A DNA stretch of 64,000 nucleotides from Streptomyces sp. NRRL F-6131 (GTDB lineage Bacteria; Actinomycetota; Actinomycetes; Streptomycetales; Streptomycetaceae). Shown here one piece after another: positions 30,700-41,406 of the stretch (position 1 is its first letter; the number at the start of each line of letters is the position of its first letter). The notes under the pieces are model-generated. The model was not told where the DNA came from. It worked only from the letters and a program-made list of their open reading frames with translations, and made no database searches. Made by a program: the position numbers and the translations under genes. The DNA lies in contig JOHN01000018.1 in assembly GCA_000719695.1 (NCBI GenBank), positions 1-64,000 on the forward strand, in the 5' to 3' direction.

Positions 30700-31164
30700 T
30701 CACCCGCGCCGGCGCCAGTCGCCGGACGCGATGAGCGCCGGGCGGTCGCGCAGCCGGGCGCCGACCGCCGGTCCGGCCAGGTAGACCCAGGCCTCCGCGG
30801 TGCCGCCGTCCTCGGTGCGGACGGTCAGCCGCTCGCGCACGTACGCGCCGCGGCCGTCCGGCCGGCAGTCCTCCAGCCGGTCGAGGGCGGCGAGCGCCTC
30901 CGGGTAGGCGGTCGGGCGGACGGTGACCAGTTCGCCGAGGATCCGCCGGCCCGGGGTGGTGTCCGGCACCGCGTACGGGTACCCGGGCCCCGCGTGCAGC
31001 GCCGCGCCGTCCAGCACCGCCGTCCGCACGTCGGCGCACCGGCCGGCGAGGAACACCGCGTGGTTGCGCTCCCCGGTGAGCAGGGTGCCGTAGACGAAGA
31101 AGGGGAGGGCGGGTGCTCCGCCGGGGGCGGGCGCGGCGGGCGGCGTGGACGGGGTCCGGGGCAC
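30700..31164 (-). CDS. gamma-glutamylcyclotransferase-like (AIG2/GGCT) protein
   Basis: 154 residues, GTG start with GGAGGAA just upstream. The family's opening FVYGTLLTGERNH, the core PYAVPDTTPGRRILGEL, and the catalytic-Glu-bearing ALAALDRLEDCR give the GGCT fold. Such enzymes release 5-oxoproline from gamma-glutamyl amides or act on related amines. An N-terminal Pro/Ala extension of about 20 residues is of no clear role. Alone on its transcript as far as can be seen. Confidence 0.83.
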   Translation of the reverse strand: MPRTPSTPPAAPAPGGAPALPFFVYGTLLTGERNHAVFLAGRCADVRTAVLDGAALHAGPGYPYAVPDTTPGRRILGELVTVRPTAYPEALAALDRLEDCRPDGRGAYVRERLTVRTEDGGTAEAWVYLAGPAVGARLRDRPALIASGDWRRRG

Positions 31165-31302
31165 GGGGTTCCTCCTGGGCGGGGCGGTCGGGGCGGCCGG
31201 TGGGTGTCGATGATGACCGCCTGGTGATACCCACTGGCGCGCGGGGCCGCCGATGCGGTGTCATGTCCCCTGAACCGCCAGTACCGTCCTAGGGGGACAC
31301 CC

Positions 31303-32343
31303 ATGACAGCTCCCGCCGACCGCGGGCCGGTCGCGCCCGCGCCCGCCCGCCCCGGAGCCGTGGCCGGAGCCCCCACCAAGCCCCTGGCCGGAGCCCCGGC
31401 CGACGGCTCCGCGGCGGTCGTTGGGCGGCTCGGCGCCGGAGTGTGGGTGGCGCTCGCGGTGGTCTACGTGGTGTGGGGCTCGACCTATCTGGCGATCCGG
31501 ATCGCGGTGGAGACGATGCCGTCGTTCCTCTCCGCCGCCGCGCGCTTCCTGACCGCCGGTCTGCTGCTCGCCGGGTTCGTCGCCGTCCGTCACGGCCGGG
31601 CCGGATTCCGGGTGGACCTGCGGCAGTTGGGTTCCGCGGCGCTGGTCGGCGGCCTGCTGCTGACCGGCGGCAACGGGCTCGTGGTGCTCGGCGAGACCTC
31701 CGTACCCTCCGGCCTGGCCGCCCTGCTGGTGGCGGCGGTGCCGCTCTGGATGGTGCTGCTGACGGCGGCCGGCGGCGACCGGCCGAAGCGGGCCGAGCTG
31801 TCCGGTGTGCTGCTCGGGCTGGTCGGTCTGGCCGTGCTCTCCGCCCCGGCGATCGGCGGCGACATCGCGCCCGCCGGGGTGGTCGCGATCATCGGCGGTA
31901 CCGTCACCTGGGCGTTCGGCTCCTTCGCGGCCAAGCGCATCACGATGCCCGCCAACGTCTTCGCGTCGAGCGCCTACCAGATGCTCGCCGGCGGGCTGGG
32001 CGATCTGTTGATCGGACTGCTCCGCGGGGAGCAGCACGGGCTGCGTCTCGGCGAGGTGTCCACCCGCTCCTGGCTGGCGCTGGCCTTCCTGGTGGTGTTC
32101 GGTTCGCTGGTCGCCTTCACCGCGTACGCCTGGCTGCTGCGCGCCGCCCCGCTGACCCTGGTGGCCACCTACGCGTACGTGAACCCGGTGGTGGCCGTGC
32201 TGCTCGGCTGGCTGGTGCTGGCCGAACCACTGACGGGCCCCACCCTGCTGGGCGGGGCCGTCGTGGTCGCGGGCGTGTGCCTGGTGGTGAGCGTCAGCCG
32301 GTCGTCGGCGCGCTCGTCGAGCCGGCGGTCCGCTCGAAGGTGA
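31303..32343 (+). CDS. EamA/DMT-superfamily metabolite exporter
   Basis: 346 residues from the ATG at 31303, preceded by AGGGGGAC. Ten predicted membrane spans in two EamA repeats: the first begins with VYVVWGSTYLAIRIAVETMP, the second with VAIIGGTVTWAFGSFAAKR. Family members export amino acids, purines or drugs by proton exchange. The hydrophilic Ala/Pro N-terminus (about 45 residues) and an Arg/Ser C-terminus are cytoplasmic. The 3' end overlaps the convergent reductase gene by 50 bases. Confidence 0.87.
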   Translation: MTAPADRGPVAPAPARPGAVAGAPTKPLAGAPADGSAAVVGRLGAGVWVALAVVYVVWGSTYLAIRIAVETMPSFLSAAARFLTAGLLLAGFVAVRHGRAGFRVDLRQLGSAALVGGLLLTGGNGLVVLGETSVPSGLAALLVAAVPLWMVLLTAAGGDRPKRAELSGVLLGLVGLAVLSAPAIGGDIAPAGVVAIIGGTVTWAFGSFAAKRITMPANVFASSAYQMLAGGLGDLLIGLLRGEQHGLRLGEVSTRSWLALAFLVVFGSLVAFTAYAWLLRAAPLTLVATYAYVNPVVAVLLGWLVLAEPLTGPTLLGGAVVVAGVCLVVSVSRSSARSSSRRSARR

Positions 32344-32899
32344 GCACGTTGGCCCCGTTGTCGAAGCTCCGGGAGCCGGTGAAGGTGAACGCCTGCGGGG
32401 CGAAGTCCGCGCGGAACAGCGGGACGCCGGACCCGGCGACGACCGGGTACTGCTTGACGACCAGTTCGTCGATCTCCGGCAGCAGCCGGCCGGCGAGCCC
32501 GCCGCCGCCGCAGAGCCAGATGCCGAGGCCGTCCTCCTGCTTGAGCTCGCGGATCCGCTCCAGCGGGTCCGCCGCGGTGACCTCCACCGCGGGGTCCGGG
32601 CTCTCCGTCAGGCTGTGCGAGAAGACGATCTGCCGCAGGTGGGCGTACGGGTTGTGCAGGCCCACGGCCAGGCCCGGCTCGTAGGTGCCGCGGCCCATGA
32701 GCACGGTGTCGAAGCGCTTGTTGGGCGCGTCGACCCCCATCGCCGCCCGGACGGGGGTGGGCAGGGTCTCGGGGTACTCCGCGCACATGTAGGGGACGAA
32801 CTCCCCGTCCAGGTAGGACATGAGGAAGTCGAAGCCGCCGTCCGGAGCGGCGATGAAGCCGTCGAGGGAGGCGCCGACGTAGTAGGTGAGCTTTCGCAT
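32294..32899 (-). CDS. dihydrofolate-reductase-family (RibD C-terminal-like) protein
   Basis: 201 residues from the ATG at 32899. LTYYVGASLDGFIAAPDG, RFDTVLMGRGTYEP and IWLCGGGGLAGRLL are the signatures of the RibD_C/DHFR-like branch that binds NADPH. True dihydrofolate reductase activity is unlikely; members reduce various nitro, keto or pteridine compounds. Divergent from a TetR gene with an inverted repeat between, so probably controlled by it (inference). Confidence 0.86.
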   Translation of the reverse strand: MRKLTYYVGASLDGFIAAPDGGFDFLMSYLDGEFVPYMCAEYPETLPTPVRAAMGVDAPNKRFDTVLMGRGTYEPGLAVGLHNPYAHLRQIVFSHSLTESPDPAVEVTAADPLERIRELKQEDGLGIWLCGGGGLAGRLLPEIDELVVKQYPVVAGSGVPLFRADFAPQAFTFTGSRSFDNGANVLTFERTAGSTSAPTTG

Positions 32900-32936
32900 C
32901 CACATCCTTGGAACGTGTCGGTCGTTGCGGGTCCGC

Positions 32937-32970
32937 CAGGCGAACAACGACGACTATAGTACTTCGCCTG
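32937..32970. promoter_or_regulatory. inverted repeat between the DHFR-like and TetR genes
   Basis: CAGGCGAA and TTCGCCTG are perfect 8-bp inverted arms, 18 bases apart. The spacer contains the perfect palindrome ACTATAGT (32954-32961), which also gives -10-like TATAGT. A TetR-family operator shared by both divergent genes is likely. Confidence 0.6.
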
Positions 32971-33007
32971 TAGTGGTTGCCAGCTTTTTCCTGAGGGAGA
33001 TTCAGCG

Positions 33008-33577
33008 ATGGTCCAGAACCCCGCCCGTCGGACGGCGCTCACCGACGCCGCCATCGACGTCCTCGCCGACCAGGGCGCGCGCGGACTCACCTTCCGCGCC
33101 GTGGACGTCCGGGCGGGCGTCCCGACCGGCACGGCGTCCAACTACTTCGCCAGCCGGGACGACCTGCTCGACCAGACCGCCCGCCACATCCACCACCGGC
33201 TCACCCCCGATCCGGTGGTCCTCGGCGGACTGCTCCGGGCGCCCCGGGACCGGGCCCTGGTCACCGCCCTGCTGCACGACCTGGTCCGGCGGATCGACGC
33301 CGACCGGTCCGGCTACCTCGCCATGCTCGAACTGCGACTGGAGGCCACCCGCCGGCCGGAACTGCGCGCCCAGCTCACCGCCGCCGTCCGCGAGCAGCTG
33401 GAGGCCAATGTCGCCTACCACCTCGGCGAGGGCCTGCCGGGCGACCGGGAGACCGTCGTCGTCCTCTACCTGGCGATGACCGGCCTGCTCGTCGAGCACC
33501 TCACCCTGCCCGACGTCCTCGGCGCCGACACCCTCCCGGCCCTCGTCGACACCCTGGCCGCCCGGATCGTCCCGTAG
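33008..33577 (+). CDS. TetR-family transcriptional regulator
   Basis: 189 residues with GAGGGAG upstream of the ATG. The N-terminal HTH (LTDAAIDVLADQGARGLTFR, then AGVPTGTASNYFASRDDLLD) is typical; the rest is a helical ligand-binding domain. It faces the DHFR-like gene across an inverted repeat and most simply represses itself and that gene. The effector is unknown. Confidence 0.9.
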   Translation: MVQNPARRTALTDAAIDVLADQGARGLTFRAVDVRAGVPTGTASNYFASRDDLLDQTARHIHHRLTPDPVVLGGLLRAPRDRALVTALLHDLVRRIDADRSGYLAMLELRLEATRRPELRAQLTAAVREQLEANVAYHLGEGLPGDRETVVVLYLAMTGLLVEHLTLPDVLGADTLPALVDTLAARIVP

Positions 33578-33607
33578 GCGCCGCGGCGCCGTGGCGCCGG
33601 AGTCGGC

Positions 33608-34684
33608 TCACCCCGACCAGGTGGTCAGCAGCGTGCTCAGGGTGACGCCGGGCCCGATCCCCAGCACGAGGCCGCGGCCCCCGGCGGGCGGGGGCGTGCC
33701 GTGGGTGCGGGCGAGGACGGAGAAGACGGTGGCGCCGCCCAGGTTGCCCTCCTCCGCGAGGACGCCCCGGGAGTGCCGCAGGAAGGCGTCGTCGACGCCG
33801 AGCAGCGCCCCCAGCCGGTCCAGGATCGCCGGGCCGCCCGGGTGCAGCACGCCGAAGTCCAGCGCCCGCCCGCCGTGCCGGTCCAGCCAGTCCAGCAGGG
33901 CCGGACCCAGGTCGGTGACCGAGCGGAGTGAGGCCCGGGTGGAGGCGAAGTGGTCGCCGCGGTGGTCCGTCAGCTTGCGGTAGCGGTCGGTGGTGTGCGG
34001 GACGGTGTACTCGAAGCAGTGCTCCAGCCGCAGGCCGGGCGTGCGCTGCTCCGCGGTGACCACGGCGGCCGCCGCCGCGTCGCCCCACAGTCCCTTGTAG
34101 ATCTGGTCCTCCACCGAGGTGCGGGTGTTCTGGTACATCGAGGAGAGCGACTCCGCGGCGACCACCAGCACCACGGCGGCCGGGTTCCAGGCGAGGAACC
34201 GCCGGGCCGTGAGCAGCACGTGCGCGCCTCCGGCGCAGGCCAGCTGACTCATCGGCAGACGGCTGACGTCGGGGCGCAGACCGAGGTTCTGCTGGAGGTG
34301 GACGTCCAGCCCGGGCACGGCGTCGCCGGTCGCGCTGGAGACGATCACGCAGTCGACCTGCTCGGCCCGGACGCCCGCCGTCGCCATCGCCTCGGCGGCG
34401 GCGCGTTCGGCGGCGGCCAGCAGGTCGCCGAAGGTCGTGGTCTTGCGTTCGGCGGCGGTGCGTTCGGGGGAGGTCACCAGCTCGTAGGGCCGGAACCAGC
34501 GGCGGGTGCCGGGCAGGTTGCCGAGGGCCACCCGGACGGTCTGCGCCTGGCGGGCCGGGTAGTCGGGGTTGCGGTCGAGGATGTCCTCCCGGATCCGCTC
34601 CGCCGTCACGATGTGGGGACCGAGGGCGAGCGCCGGGCGGCTGACATGGGCGGGGACGGCGGGGGCGGGGGCCGTGCTGGGCAT
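33608..34684 (-). CDS. type III polyketide synthase (chalcone-synthase superfamily)
   Basis: 358 residues from the ATG at 34684, with AAGGAA upstream. The thiolase-fold catalytic triad of type III synthases is visible: C150 (QLACAGG), H281 (VLHPGG) and N314 (EEGNLGG). These homodimers extend CoA starters with malonyl-CoA and cyclise the chain to pyrones, resorcinols or naphthols. C150 is followed by GG as in bacterial members, but product class cannot be told. KAS III is excluded by the Asn context and the Cys neighbourhood only moderately. No tailoring gene lies beside it. Confidence 0.85.
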   Translation of the reverse strand: MPSTAPAPAVPAHVSRPALALGPHIVTAERIREDILDRNPDYPARQAQTVRVALGNLPGTRRWFRPYELVTSPERTAAERKTTTFGDLLAAAERAAAEAMATAGVRAEQVDCVIVSSATGDAVPGLDVHLQQNLGLRPDVSRLPMSQLACAGGAHVLLTARRFLAWNPAAVVLVVAAESLSSMYQNTRTSVEDQIYKGLWGDAAAAAVVTAEQRTPGLRLEHCFEYTVPHTTDRYRKLTDHRGDHFASTRASLRSVTDLGPALLDWLDRHGGRALDFGVLHPGGPAILDRLGALLGVDDAFLRHSRGVLAEEGNLGGATVFSVLARTHGTPPPAGGRGLVLGIGPGVTLSTLLTTWSG

Positions 34685-34998
34685 GCGGATGGTTCCTTGC
34701 GGCTGTGCGCGTCGCGCCCGGCCGGACGCGACGGCCGGCCCCGGGCGGCCGGGGCGCGCCGCCCGGCGCGGCGCGCGGTCGGCCGGGGCCGGGGTGCGCC
34801 GACCCGTGGTGACGACCGGCCGGCCCACCCGGGCACCGGTACCGCCACGCTACCCGTCGGGCCACCCCGTCCCCGTCGCCGCCCCGTCCCTCGTCCGATC
34901 GCCCGTCCGGTCCCTCGGCTCCGGCCGGACACCCCCGGCGACCTGCGCGGATCTCCCGCACCGCCGCCGCGGGCGGGGCCCGGTCCGGACGGTCCGGA
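34685..34998. other. 314-base gap between the type III PKS and EF-hand genes
   Basis: Very GC-rich sequence with several short self-complementary GC runs (for example GGCCGGCCCCGGGCGGCCGG near 34730) that could end transcription of one gene or shape the leader of the other. Both flanking genes are on the minus strand, so the PKS promoter is likely in the part near 34690-34760. No credible small gene or RNA family was seen. Confidence 0.5.
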
Positions 34999-35562
34999 TC
35001 AGACCGCGTACGGAGGGCGCCCGGCCCACCAGTGCCCGGGGGCCTCGGGCTCGCGGCTGGTCCAGAACTCGATGATGCCGCCGACGAACTCCTCGACCGA
35101 GAGCGTGCCGTCACCGTCCAGGTCCAGGCGGCGGAACGCCTCGTCCGCGTCGTCGCGGGAGAGCGCGGAGAAGTGGCCGCGCTGGAAGACGAAGAACTCG
35201 CCCGCGTCCACCGTGCCGCTGCCGTCCACGTCGGCGATCGCGAGGAAGGCCTCGGCGAGGGCGCCGAACACGGTCCGCGCGGCCACCGGGTCGTCGGCGA
35301 GTGAGCGGGTCGAGGCGACGAACTGGTCGCGGCCGATCGCCGTGGTGCCGACGGGCAGGTGGGAGACGTGCAGGTCGCGCCAGATGGCGAGGTAGGCGTC
35401 GACGATCCGCTCCTCGGCGGTCGAGCCCTCCGCGTGCCCCAGCGAACGGGCCACCGCCCGGCCCATCAGCACGTGGTCGTGCTCGGTCAGCAGGCCGTCG
35501 CCGTCGGCGTCGAGGTGGTCGAACCCGTGGTTGATCCTGGCGAGCAGCTTTTCCTCGGACAC
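34999..35562 (-). CDS. EF-hand calcium-binding protein (calerythrin-like)
   Basis: 187 residues, GTG start with GGGAGAG upstream. Three canonical EF-hand loops are visible: DADGDGLLTEHD (18-29), DVDGSGTVDAGE (about 113-124) and DLDGDGTLSVEE (about 147-158). A degenerate fourth loop probably lies in the middle. The layout fits the calerythrin/sarcoplasmic-type four-EF-hand proteins that streptomycetes carry as cytoplasmic calcium buffers or sensors. No signal peptide. Confidence 0.92.
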   Translation of the reverse strand: MSEEKLLARINHGFDHLDADGDGLLTEHDHVLMGRAVARSLGHAEGSTAEERIVDAYLAIWRDLHVSHLPVGTTAIGRDQFVASTRSLADDPVAARTVFGALAEAFLAIADVDGSGTVDAGEFFVFQRGHFSALSRDDADEAFRRLDLDGDGTLSVEEFVGGIIEFWTSREPEAPGHWWAGRPPYAV

Positions 35563-35708
35563 ATCTCTCCCGCGATCAGAACAGATCGGTCACAACGGTC
35601 ATTCGCAGCACGCTAACCCCTCGGGCCCCCGCCGCGCAGCCGAAGCCCGGAACTCCGCCGGGCCGCCCGCGGGCCCTCGACGACCGCCGGAACCACCCGG
35701 TCCGACGC

Positions 35709-37418
<1,710 letters not shown>

Positions 37419-37450
37419 GGGGAGGGCTCCAAGCGGGGACGGGGCGGGGA

Positions 37451-38443
37451 TCAGCCGAGGCGGATGCGCGGATCGAGCCAGGCGGTCACCAGGTCGGCCA
37501 GGGCGACGAACAGCACGACGAAGCAGGCCGCGAGCAGGACGGCGCCGACCACGGCCGGCAGGTCCTGCCCCTCGACGGCCTCGGTGGCGAACCGGCCCAC
37601 GCCGTTCAGCCCGAACACCGTCTCGGTGATCACCGCGCCGCCGAGCAGCGCGCCCGCCTCCAGGCCGAGCAGCTGCACCAGCGGTCCGGCGGCGCCGCGC
37701 GAGGTGTACTTGAGGTGGGCGCGGAGCCGCCCGAGGCCCTTGCCGCGCGCGGTGCGGACGTACTCCTCGTCCATCGTCTCCAGGAGCTGGGAGCGCGAGA
37801 GCCGGGCGAACACGGCGGAGTTGACGAAGCCGAGGACGATCCAGGGGAGCAGCATGCCGCCCGCCCAGGCGGCCGGGTCGGTGGCCGGCGGGGTGTAGGA
37901 GGGCAGCGGCAGCAGTCCGGTGGTATAGACCAAACCCCACTGGGCGACGTAGCCGAGGAAGTAGATCTGCACGCTGGCGCCGATCAGGGTGAAGCCGGAG
38001 AGCAGCCGGTCCGTCCGGGTGCCGTGCCGCAGCGCGGCGACGAAGCCCGTGCCGAGCCCGAACACCACCAGGACGGTCAGCGCGCCCGCCGCCAGCGAGA
38101 CGGTCACCGGCAGGTGGTCGACCAGCGCCTCGGTGACCGGCTGGTGCAGCCGGTAGGAGTAGCCGAGGCAGGGCGCGTCGCAGTGCAGGGTGGACCCGTC
38201 GACGTCCTGGACGTCCCGGCCGGCGACGATCCCGGTCAGGTAGTCGGTGTACTGGGTGAGCAGCGGCTGGTCCAGGCCCATGCTCGCGCGGACCGCCGCG
38301 ACCTGACCGGTGTCGCAGCGCGGCCCGCAGGCGGCGCGGGCCGGATCGGCGGGGGCGGCGTAGAAGAGGGCGAAGGCGGCGGCGGAGACCGCGGCCAGGA
38401 CGGCGAGCGCCTGGAGGAGCCGCCGCAGGGCGAAGGAGAGCAT
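37451..38443 (-). CDS. ABC transporter permease, DppB type
   Basis: 330 residues with six predicted membrane spans. FALRRLLQALAVLAAVSAAA is the opening span, and the coupling loop MDEEYVRTARGKGLGRLRAH is the EAA motif of binding-protein-dependent permeases. A large periplasmic-side loop after the first span contains four Cys (CGPRC and CDAPC), unusual and possibly disulfide-bonded. Partners are the DppC-like permease and the double ATPase. Confidence 0.92.
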   Translation of the reverse strand: MLSFALRRLLQALAVLAAVSAAAFALFYAAPADPARAACGPRCDTGQVAAVRASMGLDQPLLTQYTDYLTGIVAGRDVQDVDGSTLHCDAPCLGYSYRLHQPVTEALVDHLPVTVSLAAGALTVLVVFGLGTGFVAALRHGTRTDRLLSGFTLIGASVQIYFLGYVAQWGLVYTTGLLPLPSYTPPATDPAAWAGGMLLPWIVLGFVNSAVFARLSRSQLLETMDEEYVRTARGKGLGRLRAHLKYTSRGAAGPLVQLLGLEAGALLGGAVITETVFGLNGVGRFATEAVEGQDLPAVVGAVLLAACFVVLFVALADLVTAWLDPRIRLG

Positions 38444-38483
38444 GGTGGCCGGTCCGGGTTCGGGGGGCGTCGGGGGCGGCGGC

Positions 38484-38517
38484 CCCGCCGTGCGCTCCGC
38501 TGCGGGCGCACGGCGGG
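38484..38517 (-). terminator. hairpin between substrate-binding and DppB genes
   Basis: CCCGCCGTGCGC and GCGCACGGCGGG form a perfect 12-bp stem with a 10-base loop, 22 bases past the stop of the binding-protein gene. A partial terminator or 3'-end stabiliser here would favour more binding protein than permease, a common arrangement in ABC importers. Confidence 0.65.
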
Positions 38518-38539
38518 ACCACCGGGGGGTCTTCCGGGG

Positions 38540-40294
38540 TCAGGACTTCAGGTAGAGCCAGGTGAGGCCGACCGACCCGTAGATCGGGTGGATGAACGCG
38601 CCGCCGACGTTGGTGCCGCGCAGCTGGTTGACGTTCGGGTAGGCGAACGGCAGCACCGGCAGGTCCTTCATGACGGTCCGCTCCAGCGTGTACAGCTCCT
38701 TGGCCTTGGCCCGCGGCTCACCGATCCGGTTGATCCGGTCGATCTCCTTGTCCACCTCGCCGTTGCGGTAGCGGGCGGAGTTGAGGTCGCTGTTGGCGCG
38801 GCCGTCGAAGGAGAACGGGATCAGGGTGGAGGGCGTCGGCCAGTCGACCGAGCTGGTCTCCTCCCACAGGTCGTAGGGGGAGTCGGCGCGGTGCGCCTCG
38901 TCCAGCAGGGCCTTGGGGTCGATCGGCTTGGGCACCAGGGTGATGCCGGCCTTGGCGAAGCCGTCGACGAGCACCTGGGCGACGCGCTGACCGTTGGGGG
39001 TGTTGGCGTAGGCGTAGGTCAGCGGGGCGGGCGGCTGCTTGGCGAGGGCGAGCGCGGCCCTGGCGGCGTCCGGGTCGCCCTCCGGCCTGGCCGGGTTCAG
39101 GTCGTACTTCTCCCAGCCGACCAGGGCGGGCGAGCTGAGCGTGCTGGCGAGGTCGCCGGCCCGGCTGCCGCCGAGGACCTGGCGGGCCTGCTGGCGCGGG
39201 TAGGCGAGGTTGAGGGCCTTGCGGACCTCGGGGTCGGCCACCCGCTCGTTGTTGATCATGAGGTAGGTGACGAAGGCGCCCTGCCGCCCGGAGACGACCA
39301 GGTCCTTGGCCTTCGGGTCGGTGTCCACGGTCTGGTAGAGCTCGGGGGAGAGCTGGGTGGCCACCGTGGTGGCGTCCGCGCCGCCGTCGCGCCCGGAGAG
39401 GATCTCCTGGTTGATGTTGAGCGCCTCCTTGCCGAAGGTGAAGACGAACCGCTCCGGGTACTGCTGCCGGACGGGGTCGGTCTCCGCCTTCCAGTGCGGG
39501 TTGCGCTCCAGCACCAGCCGGGTGTTCTGGACGTGCTCGACGATCCGGTAGGGACCGGTGGCGAACGGCTGCCGGTCGTAGTCGGTGCCGGTGTCCTTGT
39601 CCTTGCGCACCGGCGAGGAGGAGGACTGCGCGGCCATGTACGGCACGTCGGCCTGCGGCTGCGGGAAGTGGAACACCAGGGTGCGGTCGTCCGGCGTCTC
39701 GATCGCGGCGAGGTCGCCGTCCTGCGGGCCGCCGTACTTCTTGCGGGCGTCGTCGTAGCTGGCCTCGCCGGTGAGCCACTGCGGCCAGTACGGCGGGCCG
39801 ACCTCGTAGCCCTTGCCGAAGGAGCGCTCGATGCCGTACTTGACCTGCTGGGAGGTGATCGGCTGGCCGTCCTCCCAGGCCACGCCCTCCTTCAGCCGGT
39901 ACGTCCAGGTGCGGCCGTCGTCGGCGGAGGTGCCGGTGTCGGTGGCGAGGTCGCCGACCAGCTTGGCCTTGCCGTCCACCACCTGGTACTGCGTCAGCTG
40001 ACGGCCCCAGAGCAGCGAGGTGTTGTAGGCGGCGCCCGCGTACACCTTCTGCGGGTCGAGGTGCCGGAAGTCGGTGGCGTTGTAGACGTTCACCGTGCCG
40101 CCCCGCCGGGCGCCGGGGACGGCGGGGGCCGGACCGGCGCTCTCCTGCTCGGTGCCGAGCGCGGCGGTCAGCGGCGAGGCGTCCTCGGCCGCCGCGCCGG
40201 GACCGGCCGGGGAGGTGGAGCCCGCGCCGGCCGAGCAGGAGGTCGCCAGCAGGGCGGTCGCGAGGACGGCGAGGGACGGTCTGATCCAGCGCAT
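38540..40294 (-). CDS. ABC transporter substrate-binding lipoprotein (SBP family 5)
   Basis: 584 residues. A signal peptide with lipobox-like ATSC (Cys about 20) anchors it outside the membrane. GGTVNVYNATDFRHLDPQKV and WTYRLKEGVAWEDGQPITSQ are typical of family 5 peptide/nickel/opine-binding proteins, which also take oligopeptides and sugars. The ligand is not deducible. A Ser/Gly/Ala/Pro linker of about 45 residues follows the Cys. Second gene of the operon, between the two permease genes. Confidence 0.92.
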   Translation of the reverse strand: MRWIRPSLAVLATALLATSCSAGAGSTSPAGPGAAAEDASPLTAALGTEQESAGPAPAVPGARRGGTVNVYNATDFRHLDPQKVYAGAAYNTSLLWGRQLTQYQVVDGKAKLVGDLATDTGTSADDGRTWTYRLKEGVAWEDGQPITSQQVKYGIERSFGKGYEVGPPYWPQWLTGEASYDDARKKYGGPQDGDLAAIETPDDRTLVFHFPQPQADVPYMAAQSSSSPVRKDKDTGTDYDRQPFATGPYRIVEHVQNTRLVLERNPHWKAETDPVRQQYPERFVFTFGKEALNINQEILSGRDGGADATTVATQLSPELYQTVDTDPKAKDLVVSGRQGAFVTYLMINNERVADPEVRKALNLAYPRQQARQVLGGSRAGDLASTLSSPALVGWEKYDLNPARPEGDPDAARAALALAKQPPAPLTYAYANTPNGQRVAQVLVDGFAKAGITLVPKPIDPKALLDEAHRADSPYDLWEETSSVDWPTPSTLIPFSFDGRANSDLNSARYRNGEVDKEIDRINRIGEPRAKAKELYTLERTVMKDLPVLPFAYPNVNQLRGTNVGGAFIHPIYGSVGLTWLYLKS

Positions 40295-40428
40295 GGCGAA
40301 TCTCTCCTTGCCCCGGGGTCTCCGGGGCGGTCGGGTGAACTGCGGAAGGACGGTCGGGTGGACCGGGGAACGCGGCGGTCGGTCGGACCGGGGAACGGTG
40401 CGGTCGGCGGACCGCGGGAGGGGCGGCC

Positions 40429-41406
40429 TCAGCGCGCGGCGCGCGGGTCCAGGGCGTCCCGGACGGCGTCGCCGAGCAGGTTGAAGGCGAGCACGAAGAG
40501 CAGCAGCGCGACGCCGGGGAAGAACATGTACGTCGGGTCGGCCCGGAACACCTCGGAGCCGCGGGAGATCATCCGGCCCCAGTCCGGGACCGGCTCGTTG
40601 ATGCCCACGCCGAGGAAGGACAGCACCGCCTCGGAGGCGACGAATGTCGGCACCGCCATGGTGGCGTGCACCAGCAGCTGCCCCCGGACATTCGGCAGGA
40701 GTTCCCGGACGACGATGTGGAACCCGCTCGCGCCCAACGCCCGGGCGGACTGCACGAAATCCCTTTCCCGGAGCGAGCGCACGGTGGCGCGCAGGGAAAG
40801 CGCGAGCGGAATCCAGCCGAACGCGGAGAAGACCAGGACGAGCACCAGGAACTGCATCCACTCCGGTTCCGCGGTGCCCGGGTCCACCAGCCGGGACTGG
40901 ATCACCGGGCTGAGCGCGAGCAGCAGGAGCAGCGTCGGGAACGCCAGCAGCACGTTGGAGAGGAAGCCGAAGACCCGGTCGGTGATCCCGCCGAGGTAAC
41001 CCACCGCGACCCCGGCCAGCACCCCGAGGGTGGTGGTCACCGCGGCCGAGGCGAAGGCGATCAGCAGCGAGGTGCGGATGCCGTACAGCAGCTGGGTGAA
41101 CACGTCGCGACCCAGTCCGGGCTCCAGGCCGAACCAGAACTCCCCGGAGACGCCGCCGTTCGGCGCCATCGGCAGACCGCCGTCGCTGAGCAGGCCGGGC
41201 ACGTTCTGGCCGTAGTGCTCGGTCGGGTTCTTGCCGTACAGGGCGGCGATCAGCGGGGCCGCGACGGCGAGCAGCAGGAAGAGCGCCACCACGCCCAGGG
41301 CGACGGCCCCGGTGCGGTCGCGGCAGACGCGGCGCAGCGGGCTCCGCGGGGCGGGCCGCACCGGCGGCGGCGCGTCCGGTGCTGCGACTTGTTCGACCAC
41401 TGCCAT
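40429..41406 (-). CDS. ABC transporter permease, DppC type
   Basis: 325 residues from the ATG at 41406; an upstream in-frame extension to 41541 is rejected as leader. Membrane span GAVALGVVALFLLLAVAAPL is near the N-terminus; the EAA loop reads RERDFVQSARALGASGFHI, and the protein ends with DPRAAR, as DppC/OppC proteins do. First gene of the four-gene importer (DppC, binding protein, DppB, double ATPase), all on the minus strand. Confidence 0.92.
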   Translation of the reverse strand: MAVVEQVAAPDAPPPVRPAPRSPLRRVCRDRTGAVALGVVALFLLLAVAAPLIAALYGKNPTEHYGQNVPGLLSDGGLPMAPNGGVSGEFWFGLEPGLGRDVFTQLLYGIRTSLLIAFASAAVTTTLGVLAGVAVGYLGGITDRVFGFLSNVLLAFPTLLLLLALSPVIQSRLVDPGTAEPEWMQFLVLVLVFSAFGWIPLALSLRATVRSLRERDFVQSARALGASGFHIVVRELLPNVRGQLLVHATMAVPTFVASEAVLSFLGVGINEPVPDWGRMISRGSEVFRADPTYMFFPGVALLLFVLAFNLLGDAVRDALDPRAAR

